Below, piece by piece: positions 39,750-51,761 of a stretch of 64,000 nt of DNA (position 1 is its first letter; each line of letters starts with the position of its first letter). Source of the DNA: Diabrotica undecimpunctata (Eukaryota > Arthropoda > Insecta > Coleoptera > Chrysomelidae); the NCBI RefSeq assembly GCF_040954645.1, contig NC_092809.1, positions 68,275,141 through 68,339,140 of the forward strand. Direction: 5' to 3'. A program made the position numbers and the translations under genes. Under the pieces are notes generated by a model. It had not been told where the DNA came from. It searched no databases and saw nothing but the letters and a program-made list of their open reading frames with translations.

Positions 39750-40950
39750 GATTGGAGTTTATTTCGAATGTCACCAAAAGCCGCTATTGCCTCACGTATA
39801 TATTCTGTATTCCAAAAAACCCAGTAATTAAACTAATTAGTACTCCCCATCCTGTCCCAGATAATAGTCACCCTCGAGCACATCCTCTCTCACAAATTTT
39901 AAAAACTTTGCTAAAAGACACAGATCTAAAACTCACATCCTCGTTTATTACGTTTAGAATTCCCCCATGGACCAAGTCCTTACCAACTTGAACCGATACA
40001 AAAAAGAAGAAATGCCCAAACCTCTCTTGGTACAAGCATTTAAGGAACTTATATAGACACAGCGTTATGGCAAAATTCTCTACACAGATGCCTCCAAAGA
40101 AGAACAGGCCGTCCGCTGTGCCGTCAGTACCTCAAATACAATAGTAGCATATGCAGTATACACAGCCGAACTGTACGGAATACTCAAGGCATTAGACTCA
40201 CCCATTGCTAATAAGAAATCATTAGCAATATGCACCAATTATCTCTCCACAATTGACTCAATCAGAAATATAATATACTGCATACATCCCATTGTACAGT
40301 GCATCCACATTATCTGCCAACAACAGTCAAAAAAAGGTGTTTCAGTAACTATCATCTGGATAGCATCCCATGTTGGTATCAATAGAAATGAGAACGCTGA
40401 TCATGCAGCAAAAGTGTCCTGCTCCTTAGAAAGTATGAAAAGCATACAACTTCACCAAGAATTAACAGTATCAACAACAACGTACTAAGCACTTGACAAA
40501 CACACTAGAACGTGCAAAATACAAAACTGCGACAATTCAACCAACTGAAAATATTATTATCAGAAAATATTATTATCAGAAGGCTCAGAATAGGTTACAC
40601 TCGTCTTACTCATGGATATCTGATGTCTTCTGAAAACCATTCTTGTTGTGAGCATAATGTGCTAAACTTAACAGTTTAGCACATATTACTAGAATGTGTC
40701 CACTACAAACCTCAAAGAGACTACTACAACTTTCAAAATAATTTAAATGATCTACTCGGTTCTGCAACCGTGTACAGTGACAGAATTCGTTTCCTAAAAG
40801 AGTATCACCTTTATTACTTAGTGTAATTATATTAAGATGTTGGTAATGTATCCTAACTTGTATATAAACAGATTGTATATGTATGTTAACTTAAACATAT
40901 TGTAATAAACTTTGTACCAGTGTCAAACCCATAGGTGCCAAGGCACTTTA
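39750..40950 (+). mobile_element. LINE 3' fragment (RNase H-bearing), plus strand
   Basis: A decayed stretch leads to an RNase H domain: KILYTDASKEEQAVRCAV near 40072, TAELYGILKAL near 40165, then LAICTNYLSTIDS, where the catalytic Asp of CTDS is Asn, and IIWIASHVGINRNENADHAA. The tail RRLRIGYTRLTHGYLMSSEN and a Cys motif end at about 40824. The 3' UTR ends GGCACTTTAA at 40950, where a second LINE abuts it tail to tail. EN and RT are missing. Same family as 51623-57085. Confidence 0.82.
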
Positions 40951-42390
40951 ATTTTTTTTTTATTTCGAAAAGATGCTAAATATGAAAATATGCTCGACAG
41001 GTAATGGTCATTGACACAGGTACAATTTACATTCATGTTTACATGGTTAATACTTTACATTGGCAACAAATTAGTTACAATACATTTTTTATAATACATT
41101 TTGTTTTAAATTAAATTGTATAAATTTGTGTTTTTTAAAAAGTTTAATACATTTTCATAGTTGCTGCTGTTTGAGATAGGTACCTACGTCTTTTAGGTTG
41201 TTACCATGATTGTATTTTCTTCTGGCGGCTAGGTAGTTTTGACAGTCAAGAAGTACATTTGTTACGAAAGTCGTGGTGTTGCAGTACTGGCACAAAATCT
41301 GATTACTGGAATTCATTAGGTGTCCATGTGTGAGGCGTGTGTGCCCTATTCTCAATCTTCGAATGATAGATTTGTCCTTTCTTTTCATTGGTGGGAGCTG
41401 ATGGTAGAAAATATTTGGTTGTAGAATGCTTAACTTGGTATTGCTTCTTTTCCAATGATCATTCCAAAGGTCCATTATTTGATGTTTGATTGTTCTTTTT
41501 AGATCTGATGATGTTTGAATGTCTGTTGTTACGTTAAGAGAACATGCTTGTTTTGCTGCTTGATCGGCTTTTTCATTACCTGGAATACCAACGTGTGATG
41601 GGACCCACAATATTGTTACTGTAATTCCATTAGTTTGAAGGCGATTACATATACTCTGGATTTCTTGAACTATTGGGTTGATAGAATATACGTTTCTTAT
41701 GGACTGCATGGAGGATAGAGAGTCCGTACAGATTGCCATAGTTTTATCATCGTTAAGTGGAGTTTTCACCGCTTGTTGTATTCGATATAGTTCAGCAGTA
41801 TAAATACTGCAAATTGCTGGAGAATCGAAACAAGTTGACGGTGGTCGTAGTCGTTATAACAGCACAGCCAACACCTTCTTCAGTCTTAGATGCATCTAAG
41901 TAAAGGAACTTATCGAAGTTGCATTGGTGTAGTATTTCATAGAATCTTTGTTCGATAACGGAAGGTGATATTTCATTCTAATTATATTTGGATAATTCGA
42001 TATTGAAATTTTGAAGTTTACATATCCATGGGGGAGTTTGAGGGACCGTGAAAGGGCTGGTCGACAACAGATTGATATCTAAATAAGGAATTAACATCTG
42101 TATAGTGGATGGTACCATTCTAGGATTATTAGAAACTGGTAATTGTCTATTTACAATGAGGTTTCTTGTGGGATTTGCTGAAACTCTAGCGAAATAGAGC
42201 AGTAGAAGTTGTTGTCATCTTAGATGAAGCCAAGGTTCGAAATATTCTACATAAATGCTTTCTACCGGACTGGATCGGAATGGATCGACTAAACAGAGTC
42301 GAAAGGAAGTATTTTGGACTATATTTAGTGAACGTAGTAAGTGATTTACTTCATGACATGTAGAGAACACTACCTAACACTTTAATTAAA
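40951..42390 (-). mobile_element. LINE 3' fragment (RNase H-bearing), minus strand
   Basis: The poly(A) tail appears as T's at 40951-40962. Minus-strand reading from about 42380: degraded RT thumb, then RNase H (TDA near 41895, TMAICTDSLSSMQSIRN at 41737, VTILWVPSHVGIPGNEKADQ near 41600), then IIRRLRIGHTRLTHGHLMNS and CQYCNTTTFVTNVLLDC, stop at 41155. Open without lesions from 41769 to 41155. 5' truncated in RT. Same I-superfamily family as the full-length copy at 51623-57085. Confidence 0.87.
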
Positions 42391-42559
42391 AATAAAAATA
42401 AAAAAAACCTACCTTCCTTCCTTTTCCAGCTTTTTATCACGTAGACAATGTAGTGTTTGTTTTCTGTCAAAATTATTTGACCATTACCAAACAAAAAGCT
42501 ATGGATATAGTTGTCGTCAATTTCTCTACTCTGTTCACATTTCTTCTTCTGGTTTTTAG

Positions 42560-43080
42560 TGTTTCATCTACATAAATTTTAATCAATTAATAGACTGCAT
42601 CCTGATCGAAGTTCTTTATCATATCTTTTTTCCGACATCTATTTCTACATACATTGCATTCGCATTTCTATAGGTGTTATGTACTTCGTGATTTTCCATT
42701 GCTTTTCACAGGTTACTGACTGATATACTGTCATAGGTTTTTTGGAGGTCCACGAATACAAGGTGCAAATTAGCGTTTAATGCCATTGTTTTTTTTCTAT
42801 AAGCTGTTTTATAGAAAATATATTATCAGTCCGAGACGAAAACCACTCTGTTCTTTTAAAGTTCGCAGCTGTTTCTCTATCATTTCTTTAATGATTTTAC
42901 TACACAATTTACCCATTGAAGGTGCAACGCACATTCCGCCATAATTATTGGGGCCTTTTTTGTTTCCCTTTTTATGTATGGAAGTTAAGTTCCCATTTTA
43001 AATTTCTTCGGCATTTCCCATCAAATAAGCATTTTTTTAAATATTTGTTTTTATTCCTATATTATAGCCGAAGGAATGTA
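42560..43080 (-). pseudogene. LINE reverse transcriptase fragment (RTE-like)
   Basis: Minus strand from about 43000: LTSIHKKGNKKGPNNYGGMC, then SMGKLCSKIIKEMIEKQLRT and LKEQSGFRLG, then in another frame HLVFVDLQKTYDS-like text near 42760. These are the RT fingers to palm motifs of RTE-like LINEs. It is frameshifted and truncated on both sides, with no FADD region. Confidence 0.7.
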
Positions 43081-43089
43081 TTTTATCAG

Positions 43090-44620
43090 TACTGTAGGTT
43101 TGTCTCCAGATCCAGCCGCTCTATTATTTTTCATTATTTTTAGCATATTTCTTATTGCTCTATTTTAGTTTCGATGCATTAGGGTCAGGAAGTAGATGGA
43201 GCACATTTTGAACATTTACTATAAGAATTGGTTGTTAAATATTTATTAATTAAATGAGAAGCTACAATATTAGTATTTATTTAATTTATTCGTCAAAATG
43301 AGCTTAAACTCAAACAAAATTATTATGACTGAATAGGTATTTTTAATATCTTTGAAACAAGGTATCACTTGCCATAAGGTCATATTTAAAACTATGTCAC
43401 AGTGGCGCTGTAACGTCATCTGTCACTATTACCTCACTTGTTATAACTAGTTAAGAAGCCTACGTCTGTTTATTATCTCCCTCCAAATTGCACTGTTATA
43501 AGTATAACCGTTCAAAAAATTCTGGGGGAGAACGAACTTTTGACTAGCACTGTATATGGAGTCCAGAATGTTATGGGATCATATCCAAGATCATTGTGAA
43601 TCTGTGTTTCTTTTTGTCTTTTGAGATCTGTATGGTATATTTTTATGGATGATGTGTTTTCGTATTTCTTTTAAAATTACAATAATTCTATGTACATCTA
43701 CTTTTAAAAATAGTTTGTAGAATTCTGGCGCTTTGAAGTTTGCTTGTAGTATAAGACTTTGACTTGTTATCTTTTATTTTTTGTAAATTATATTTGCGAA
43801 ATATTTTATTCTTTTGTGTAGATCCCTGGTTTATATTCAGTGGAAAAACCAATTGGTTGCTATTTTGTTACACATGATGATGATGATGATGACCATTTTT
43901 ATTCATAATATTTATATTATATTTATTACATAAATTAATATTATTATATTCTGAGACGTTTAGTTGATAACAAAAAAGTTCGACGTTAAAAGTCTCTCCT
44001 ATAATAGTATAAAAAGATATAATAAATATTCAATGTCAAAATAAGCTTTAGATATTCAAAATAAATTCCTCCAAATACCATCTTCACAAAAATTTTATTA
44101 GTCATCCCTTCACACAACAAACCAATACAATGACAAACACAAACGAAGGCAATAATGGAATTAGTAATTTTATTGGCATCGACACTGGCTGCTGCGTTAT
44201 GCTCAGTGCATTTTCCCATTCTCTAGCGTGAAAAGTAGACGACTGGAGGCAATAGGGGTTGCTGTAAGTTAATTTTGTGGTTTATTTGTTAAAAGTGTTC
44301 GAGTCGAGCCACAACGTTTGCAGCCTCTGCTGGAAATAATCACATTGAAACCAATAAAAACTTTACTTGTCTACACACAACGGCTATAATTTATTGGTTT
44401 CTTATGTTATTAGACAAGAAAAAATCATTAAACATCCGAACAAAATTAACTCAAAATCGTTTTTTATTTTCTACAAAATACAATTACAGCATTTATTGTC
44501 TAAAATATAAAATACCTTATACGAAGATTTGTGTATCTTCGTCCATTTCGTTTTTTCATTCTTTTTTCAAAACCATTTAATTTGTTCTAGTCTTGTATTG
44601 TTTACTAACAGTTTTAAGTT
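43090..44620. other. Intergenic sequence with one orphan transposon end
   Basis: No gene. 43500-43555 ends AGTTCGTTCTCCCCCAG inverse ... GACTAGCACTGTATA, the look of a mariner tip (CAGTGCTAGTCAAAAGTTCG read inward) with no partner found. A short (ATG)n tract lies at 43877-43892. Confidence 0.4.
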
Positions 44621-44622
44621 AT

Positions 44623-46328
44623 ACAGGGTGTCCCGGAAAATAGTGCGTTCCTTAAAGGTATGGGCTGAGTGTAGCATTTAAAACAAAAAAGTCTTATAAC
44701 ATTTTTTTATAAAGTCAACCGTTTTCAAAAAGAAAATATATATTAAATTTAATCCATTTGATTAGTGTCCACAGAAAAGCAAATACATCCGGCAACGTTG
44801 CGCTCCAAAAAGTATGGGAAGAATGCGATAATTTAATTTATTTTAATACAGAAAAGGTACATTATTTGTAAACAGTTGTAATTACCCGTAGCTCAAGAAT
44901 AAATAGTATTGTCATGTTTTCGATTCGCGAGTATCACGATATATTAATTACGTACGGTGAAGCCCACTGTGACAGTAATAGGGCTGTTAGACTTTATGTT
45001 GAACGCTATCCCGAATGACGACATCCTAATGCCCGAAGTTTTGTGAACGTGTCCCAAAGGTTATTAGAGACGGCTTGTGTGATACCTAAAAAAACTAGAG
45101 GTAGAACACGAAGTAACCGTGGACTAAATGCAGAAGATGTGTTTTTGGATATAGTCAGTAATAATCCAAGAGTAAGTACTCGATCTGTGGCTAGAATGGT
45201 TGGCATTTCACAAGACATTTACGGAACAATTTACCATTACAACTTACGTCCTTACCATTACCAACGAGTGCAAGATTTACACCAAGGCGATTTACCTCGA
45301 AGATTAAGATTTTGTAGATGGTTTCAAAACAAAATCGCCAGAGAACCCGAATTTCCGTGCAAAGTGTTGTGTGCAGATGAAGCTTGTTTTACGAGAAATG
45401 GTGTGTTTAATTTTCACAATTGTCATGTGTGAAGTTATGAAAACCCGTATGCTATACGTAGGACAAATTTTCAAAAACAATTTAGTATAAATTTATGGGC
45501 TGGGATTATTGGTAATCGTCTGATTGGACCGTACGAACTTCCCAGAAGATTGAATGGAGAATCCCATTTAAATTTTTTGCAGCATGTTCTACCGATACTT
45601 CTTGAAGACGTTCCGTTAAATACGCTCTGAAATGTGGTTTCTTCATGACGGGGCTCCAGCACACTTTACGAGACATATTAAAGATTTCCTCGACATCACT
45701 TTTCCTCATCGTTGGATCGGTAGAAATGGACACGTTCTGTGGCCACCCAGAACACCAGAATGCAATGTTATGGACTTTTATTTTTGGGGACATCTAAAAT
45801 CATTAGTATACGACAACCAGGATGAAATTAAAACAGAAGCTCAATTGCGACAACGAATTTTTGATGCTGCTGAAATAATCAGACATAATTTACATACTTA
45901 TAATATTAAGAATAATTGGATTCGTCGAATAAACGCGTGTATCTGTGCAAATGGTGGCCATTTCGAACATTTATTGTAATAATAATTTTCCATGTAAGTA
46001 AAAACAGTATTCAAACTTTAATTATTAAATATTTAATAAAAACAAATACATGCTTTTTCTCTATCATTGTTATCAGTATCTATATATATAATGCCTAACG
46101 ATCGATGATTTATGATAGCTGATTTACAGTAATTAACGAAGAATAACAAGGAACGCAACGTTGCCGGCTGTATTTCCTTTTCTGCGAACAATAATCAAAT
46201 GGATTAAAATTAATATTTTTTTTTTTTAAACGGTTAACTTCATAAAAAAATGTTATAAGACTTTTTTGTTTTAAATGCCGCAATCTGCACATATCGTTAA
46301 GGAACGCACTATTTTCCGGGACACCCTG
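44623..46328 (+). mobile_element. DD41D (rosa-like) mariner with ~195-bp TIRs
   Basis: Starts CAGGGTGTCCCGGAAAATAG and ends with its inverse, flanked by TA (44621-44622, 46329-46330). The inverted repeats are about 195 bp and highly similar (44623-44817 and 46134-46328). They end just outside the gene with the inverse of CAACGTTGC. 1706 bp in total with one plus-strand transposase gene. Complete ends, broken gene. Confidence 0.93.
44914..45979 (+). pseudogene. Mariner DD41D transposase, two stops and one frameshift
   Basis: ATG at 44914: MFSIREYHDILITYGEAHCD, then RAVRLYVERYPE, a TGA at 45016-45018, then two helix-turn-helix-like parts to SVARMVGISQDIYGTIYHYN. First catalytic Asp in LCADEACFT; TGA at 45430-45432 where Trp is usual. 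A frameshift near 45625 moves to the frame with second Asp in MWFLHDGAPAHFT. The third acid is Asp in PRTPECNVMDFYFWG, 41 residues after the second, so DD41D. It ends CANGGHFEHLL at 45979. Such transposases cut both strands at the TIR and insert at TA. Both stops can be single transitions. Confidence 0.9.
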
Positions 46329-46330
46329 TA

Positions 46331-47285
46331 TACAATTTTAATAAACGCTATGGAATTCATTTTCTTTAAATCGTTCAATGATTTTTTGTAGGTCTTTCAG
46401 CTTATAAATAAAAAGCGTATTTCCAAACTATTGTATTCTTATAATAAATTGATAAATTGGTTGCTCATGTGAGTCCATTTCAAACTAAGTAATAGACATA
46501 AATGACAGAAATAAAATTTCTGATTATCATCAGGTCATCGACAAAGTACAATCTTTAAAATGTTGAAAACAGTTACATATTATAATTCTAACAATTTGAA
46601 CAAACCTTACAACAGGTATTGTTCAAAACGTGCCAATATTACTTACGTTATTTTAAAAAGGGGTGTTATTTATTTTTTACACTATGTTTAGGTAATTTCT
46701 TAGGAAGAGATTTTTCATTTCGAGATTTAGGAAGAGATAGTGTCCTGAGTATCATACTAAGTCTCATCTAAGTAAACAGTATTTCGTTTCATTTTTAGAT
46801 ACTCAGTTAGCTGTCTTATATAATTATTGTTTCTTAAAGGTCTATAATTTTGAAATTAAAATCATTGGCTTTAAAAAATAATCAAAGTGTTTTAGCTGTA
46901 ATGAGAGAATATCCTTTCGAACCAATTCACTTCGAAGGGTTTTAATAGTTGGAAAAATATTACCCGCATACATTTTGTATACTGTTCTGGTTTAATTGAG
47001 TGATGTTCTATTTGTCTGAATTTGCTACAATTCTTTCTCCTCGGTCTTGAAGATGTTTCTCCTACAATCTTGTAGAAGGTTGCTTGGGCACTCTAGTTAA
47101 AAAACATACGTATACATTTAGAACACAGTCGTTTATAAACATATTTCAGCATACGTTGGGCATCATCAGAGAGGTATTAACAATGCCGCTTACGTTTTAC
47201 TGCACAGCTTTATAAATCTTCCAATTGATTAGACGGTTTCACTGGCTCTTTGTTTCTTATGACCTTTCTCGTTAAAACATAGCGA
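46331..47285. other. Intergenic sequence
   Basis: No gene. A minus-strand CTGATGATGC...GCTGAAA stretch at 47144-47169 has hammerhead flavour but lacks a proper cleavage-site segment. Confidence 0.45.
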
Positions 47286-47289
47286 TGCT

Positions 47290-47591
47290 ATGTTTTCTGT
47301 ACTAGATAAGGTCTATCAACCACTAAACAATAATCTTGATACTGCCACTGTTTTTTGTGACTATAATAAAGCTTTTGATTTTGCCAATCACATATTTTGA
47401 TAAAAAAACTAAATTTTTATGGAATTCGAGGTATTTCTTTGAATTGGTTCCAATCTTACTTGAGGAATAGGAAACAACTAGTTAGAGCAAATGATACTGA
47501 CGCTAGTCACAAAAGCATTGTATGTGAAGTACCACAAGGTTCAGTACTGGGTCCTCTATTTTTCCTTATCTTTATAAATGACATTACTAAC
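47290..47591 (+). pseudogene. LINE RT, 5' portion of a gene split by piggyBac
   Basis: SVLDKVYQPLNNNLDTATVF, then CDYNKAFDFANH (first catalytic Asp region), two stops, then KKLNFYGIRGISLNWFQSYL, KQLVRA, and VPQGSVLGPLFFLIFINDIT at the junction. RT of the Jockey/CR1 type; endonuclease is missing, so 5' truncated near 47290. The reading continues at 49801 on the other side of the insertion, in frame if the insertion is removed with one TTAA. Confidence 0.88.
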
Positions 47592-47595
47592 TTAA

Positions 47596-49800
47596 CCTTT
47601 CAGAGTTAACGTGCGAACTGTGAGTCCGCTTATCGAATTATTTTTCGATTTCTGACGATTAATTAGGATCTCGGTCGTGGCATGCTCGCTAGCTTCAAGT
47701 GAGGTGATACTCTATTCAGTACAGTTGTAAGAGATGTGTAGTGCATTTAGTTCTGCTGTTATATTGAACTGCGGAACGTGAGTCCGCACGTTATACAAGT
47801 TGTCACAAATCTTCAGGTAAGATTAAATTTGAAAATATTTTATTTCTAGGGTAAATAAAAAATTTTTGTGTAATTTATAATTGGGAGTGATCTACTTGGT
47901 AAGGAGAAGATAAAAGGTAGAAAACCGCCGAATATGAACTCGCAGTGACAATTTAATTAAGTTAAAAATTTCTGGAGTAACTAGGGAAGTACGAGATATG
48001 AAAAGCGCATCAAAGATTTGGAGTTGTTTTTTTACTGAAGAGATTTTGCAAACCATTGATAATACAAATATCTTTATTGAACTGTGTTCTTACAAGCTCA
48101 GTAATAAATCTACAAAGAAAACAGACATTTTAGAACTTAGGACACTATTGGTTTTTTTATATATAGCTGGGGTAACCAAAAATAACTACAGAAATGCAGA
48201 AGATCTCTTTAGGATAAACGGCTCACCGCCAGAGATTTTTAGATTGACAATGTCCCTTGCACGGTTCTAGTTTTTGCTCAGACACATCCGTTTTAATGAT
48301 AAACGAACACGATTAGAGAGGCAAAAATATGACAAATTGGCAGCTGTGAGAGAATTCTTCGATTCGTTGAATTCAAATGTACCTAAACATTTTTCATTAT
48401 CAGCATATACAACGGTAGACAAAAAACTGAAAGCTTTTTGTGGCAGGTGTGGCTTTAGGGTATATATGCCCAATAAACCTAATAAATACGATAATAAAAA
48501 TATACGCATTAGTAGACGCAAAGTTTCCTTATACCGCAAATCTAGAGGTGTACGTTGGACAACAGCCACCTGGCCCATATAAAGTTGATACGAGCAATAT
48601 TTCCCTCGTTCCTCGCTTCTACAGTCCTATATCTGGTTCTCACAGAAATGTAACAATGGATAATTTTTTTACGAGCCTCAGCTTGACCGATCTTCTTTTA
48701 AACGAACATCATCTGACTATGATAGGCACTATAAGAAGAAACAAAAGAGAGCTTCCACTTCAATTTACTGATCCTAAGAGACCAGAAAAAACAAGTATGT
48801 TTGGTTTTAGAGAAAAATGTACGATTGTGTCATATATACCCAGAAAAAACAAAAACGTTATTTTACTCTCAACGATGCACCATGACGATTTGATAGACGA
48901 ATTAACGGGCAAGCCAGAAATCATCATTGACTATAATAAATCCAAAGGAGGAGTAGATTTAGTTGATAAAATGTGTGTCGCCTACAATTGCGCTCGAGCC
49001 ACTCGCCGATGGCCTATGGTCATTTTTTATTCTGCAATGAATGTAGCTGGTATCAATTCATTTGTAATAAACAGATATAAATCTAATGAGATAGATAAAA
49101 CGCATAGAAGACATTTGCTAGAAGCTCTTGGTATGGAACTAGTAAACGATCATCTACAACGTCGATGTTTGAATAAACGTATTCCTAGATCAATTAGGTC
49201 AAGAATAAAAGAAATTTGCCATATTGAAGAAGAAATTGTTCCAGCCCCAAATCCACAACCTAATTGTCGAGGTCGTTGTTCTTACTGCAGTAGACAAAAA
49301 AATAGGCCAACCAGATATACCTGTCAAAAATGCCTAAAGTTTGTATGCTTAGAACACGCAAAATGCATTTGCTCAGACTGCCTGCAAGCTGGTATTTCCG
49401 AAGACAGCACCGAAGATTGACTTATTTTCAAGTTATAAATTCATTCATGTATCTACTTTACGCAGCTCAAACATTTGTTTTTTGTTAATTCTTTGTTTAG
49501 TTTCTTAGAAATAAATGTTTTTTTATTTGTTTAATTAGTGTTTTTGTGTTTTATACTACTCAAAATGAGAAAAAGATATATCTGTTAACTTTTATTTTCA
49601 AAGCATGAGTTTAACTACAAATTATAATAAATTTGTGTATAAATGTTTTTTTTTATCTATTTTAATTATAATTTAAAGAATCGGCCAGTTCTCAGACCGT
49701 TTTTCTGAAAACATTTGTTTTTTGGACCTTTTCTAAATTTGCGGACTGCTAGTCCGACGTTATACTTTATGTACCATCATGTTACGTTATTGCTGAAAGG
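47596..49800 (+). mobile_element. piggyBac-like element with intact TTAA and TIRs
   Basis: TTAA at 47592-47595 and 49801-49804. TIRs CCTTTCAGAGTTAACGT and, inverted, CCTTTCAGCAATAACGT. Subterminal GCGGACT.../AGTCCGC motifs occur at both ends. 2205 bp, one transposase gene. It lies within a LINE RT gene. Its 5' end is homologous to the partial copy at 1-607. Confidence 0.95.
47998..49420 (+). pseudogene. piggyBac transposase, triad kept, one stop and one frameshift
   Basis: MKSASKIWSCFFTEEILQTI begins at 47998; the usual acidic N-terminus is absent. FLYIAGVTKNNYRNAEDLF, TAG at 48268-48270, then FNDKRTRLERQKYDKLAAVR. Asp 1 in YTTVDKKLKAFCGRC. A frameshift near 48490 leads to IYALVDAKFPYTANLEVYVG, Asp 2 in VTMDNFFTS, KNVILLSTMHHDD and Asp 3 in SKGGVDLVDKM. 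The C-terminal cysteine-rich domain CSYCSRQKNRPTRYTCQKC recognises TIRs in known piggyBacs. It ends at 49420, about 475 codons against nearly 600 usual. Only two lesions, so it is young. Confidence 0.93.
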
Positions 49801-50625
49801 TTAAAAATCAATGGAAAAATTTTTCTTTTTGCTGATGATACCAGTATTACCTGGAAGAACTCTAATATTGCAACTCTCCATACAATTATAACTTCTGATC
49901 TACTTAAAATAAAAACCTGGTCCGATTGTAATTTACTCTCTTTCAACGTGAATAAAACAGTAGCATTATCCTATAAAGGAGCTCTTCAACCCTTGCTTTT
50001 TAAAAACAGCCAGATCAGTATAATTGATTCTGTAAAAATTCTTTGTATTTTTATAGATATCAACCTTAAATGGTCCCTTGATATCGATTTGTTAAGTAAG
50101 AAACTAGCCTCAGCCTGCTATGCAATAAGATCTGTTTCGAAGGAAATGAATTTAGCATCTTTCAAAATAACATACTTTTCTTTGTTTGAGTCTCATCTTC
50201 GATATGATCTTGTTTTTGGGGTTCTAGTACAGCTGCCCAATCTGATTTTTAAATTACAAAACAGAAAAATACGGTATCTTTTTGGCCTCAGTAGAATAAC
50301 ACATTTCAAAAATCATTTTAATTCTTCCCTCTCTATACATTCTAGAAACTGTTTGCTTAATTCGTAAACACCTACATGTTTTTCCAGCAAGACCTATTCA
50401 TAACTAATCCACCAGAAATTCAAGCTTTCATGTGTATTTACCGATTTTATCCACTGAGTTAGTAAAGAAATCTATATTATATTAGGCAAAAAAATTATAC
50501 AACCATCTCCTTTTGCAACTTAAATCTAAAACTTCTTTCCTTAAGTTCCGTAAATTGACAAAAGCCTATCTATCTGAAAGACCTTATTATTCAGTGGAAG
50601 AGTTTCTTAACGAATAATTAAGAAA
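49801..50625 (+). pseudogene. LINE RT, 3' portion of the split gene
   Basis: Begins at the right TTAA with KINGKIFLFADDTSITWKNS (FADD active site), then LLSFNVNKTVALSYKG, IDINLKWSLDIDLLSKKLAS and RKIRYLFGLSRITHFKNHFN, open to 50367. A frameshifted C-terminus (RKHLHVFPARP) and SERPYYSVEEFLNE follow to about 50617. No RNase H domain follows, consistent with Jockey/CR1-like LINEs. No clear poly(A). Confidence 0.88.
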
Positions 50626-50629
50626 GTAT

Positions 50630-51613
50630 AGTACGTTTAGGTACAAGCAACAAAGTATTTTTATATATATTTAAGCTTAAACTTATTCGTAAACTAGTTC
50701 GTAAGGTTTTATTATGCAATTTGCAAGTTAGCGACATTTTGCAATGGATTGTATATTTTATTATGTTTTATTCTGTGATATTGACGATTTATATAATTTT
50801 AGTAAATTTTAATTGTTATTGTTATTATTACTTTTTTTTAACTTTTATAAGTTTTGTCCATAAAATTGTACAATTTTCATTGACAATATTCGATGAGAAT
50901 ATTAAACCTTCTTATTATTCATCTCAGTCATTGATAATTTTGCAGTTAATAACAACTGCTGGTAGAGTACTTTTATTTCAATTTTTATTGCCTACTTTTA
51001 AAACAGATACAAGGCGACTACACTTACATTCTGGTACAAGGTGTGTTCTTAAGATGACGTGTTTCAAATGATCATTTATTGGGTTTCAACTTATTATACA
51101 TCGACCCAAACGGAATGTTTTTTGAAAAGCTACTTTCTACACCAGCTTATAAAAAGTAGAAAGTAGCTTCTAGGCTAGCACCTCAAGAAATATCCCTTTG
51201 AGATCGATGTACAATAAGCTGAAAACCCATAGGCGAAACTTTAGCCGTCGAAAAAATTGGCGAAATACGCCATCTTTACAACAATTTATATACCTACCCG
51301 AATGTAAGTTGAAGCCTTGTAGAATCGATTGCGGTTTACAGAAGACATCTGAAGTCACTTTTTCGGCAAGTACAGTTGTTTAATCACTGCGCTCCGGGAT
51401 AAACAAATTGAATAACTTATAAACTATTTGGTAGATCGATTTGAAATTAAGTACACTTTAATAGCTCATTAACTGCCCTAATTTTAAGTAATTATATTAC
51501 ACGTCATTATGCAAAAAACAAAGTTATTATCATTTATAAATCACTGCAAAAATAAGTTTTTTTGCCATTGCTTCGGTCAGTTGAATAGTATTTTAATGAA
51601 AAAATTCTCAAAA
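50630..51613. other. Intergenic sequence with a foldback
   Basis: No gene supported; the 50721-51071 frame is Phe/Ile/Tyr-rich and looks like AT-rich chance coding. A foldback lies at 51080-51228. Confidence 0.45.
51080..51228. repeat. Imperfect 150-bp foldback
   Basis: Perfect inner arms AAGCTACTTTCTAC (51127-51140) and its inverse (51156-51169). Outer arms 51080-51126 and 51170-51228 pair imperfectly (GGGTTTCAACTTATTATACA against its diverged inverse). Confidence 0.8.
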
Positions 51614-51761
51614 TTAAAAAACTTTTTTTTTTTTTTTTTTTATTTCGAATTAACGTGTCTCAACATCTTAGGTCATTGACACGGGAGCAAAGGTTTACAA
51701 TAGTACTTACAAAGTTATGATACAAAGTTTACAATTGTGAAGAATAAAAATATTATGTAAA

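Noticed and set aside
47144..47169. CTGATGA and GAAA on the minus strand
   Set aside because: No UH cleavage position after a short stem III and no stem I match.
50721..51071. 116-codon frame with hydrophobic runs
   Set aside because: Phe/Ile/Tyr-rich composition is what AT-rich DNA yields by chance; no membrane-protein family was recognisable.
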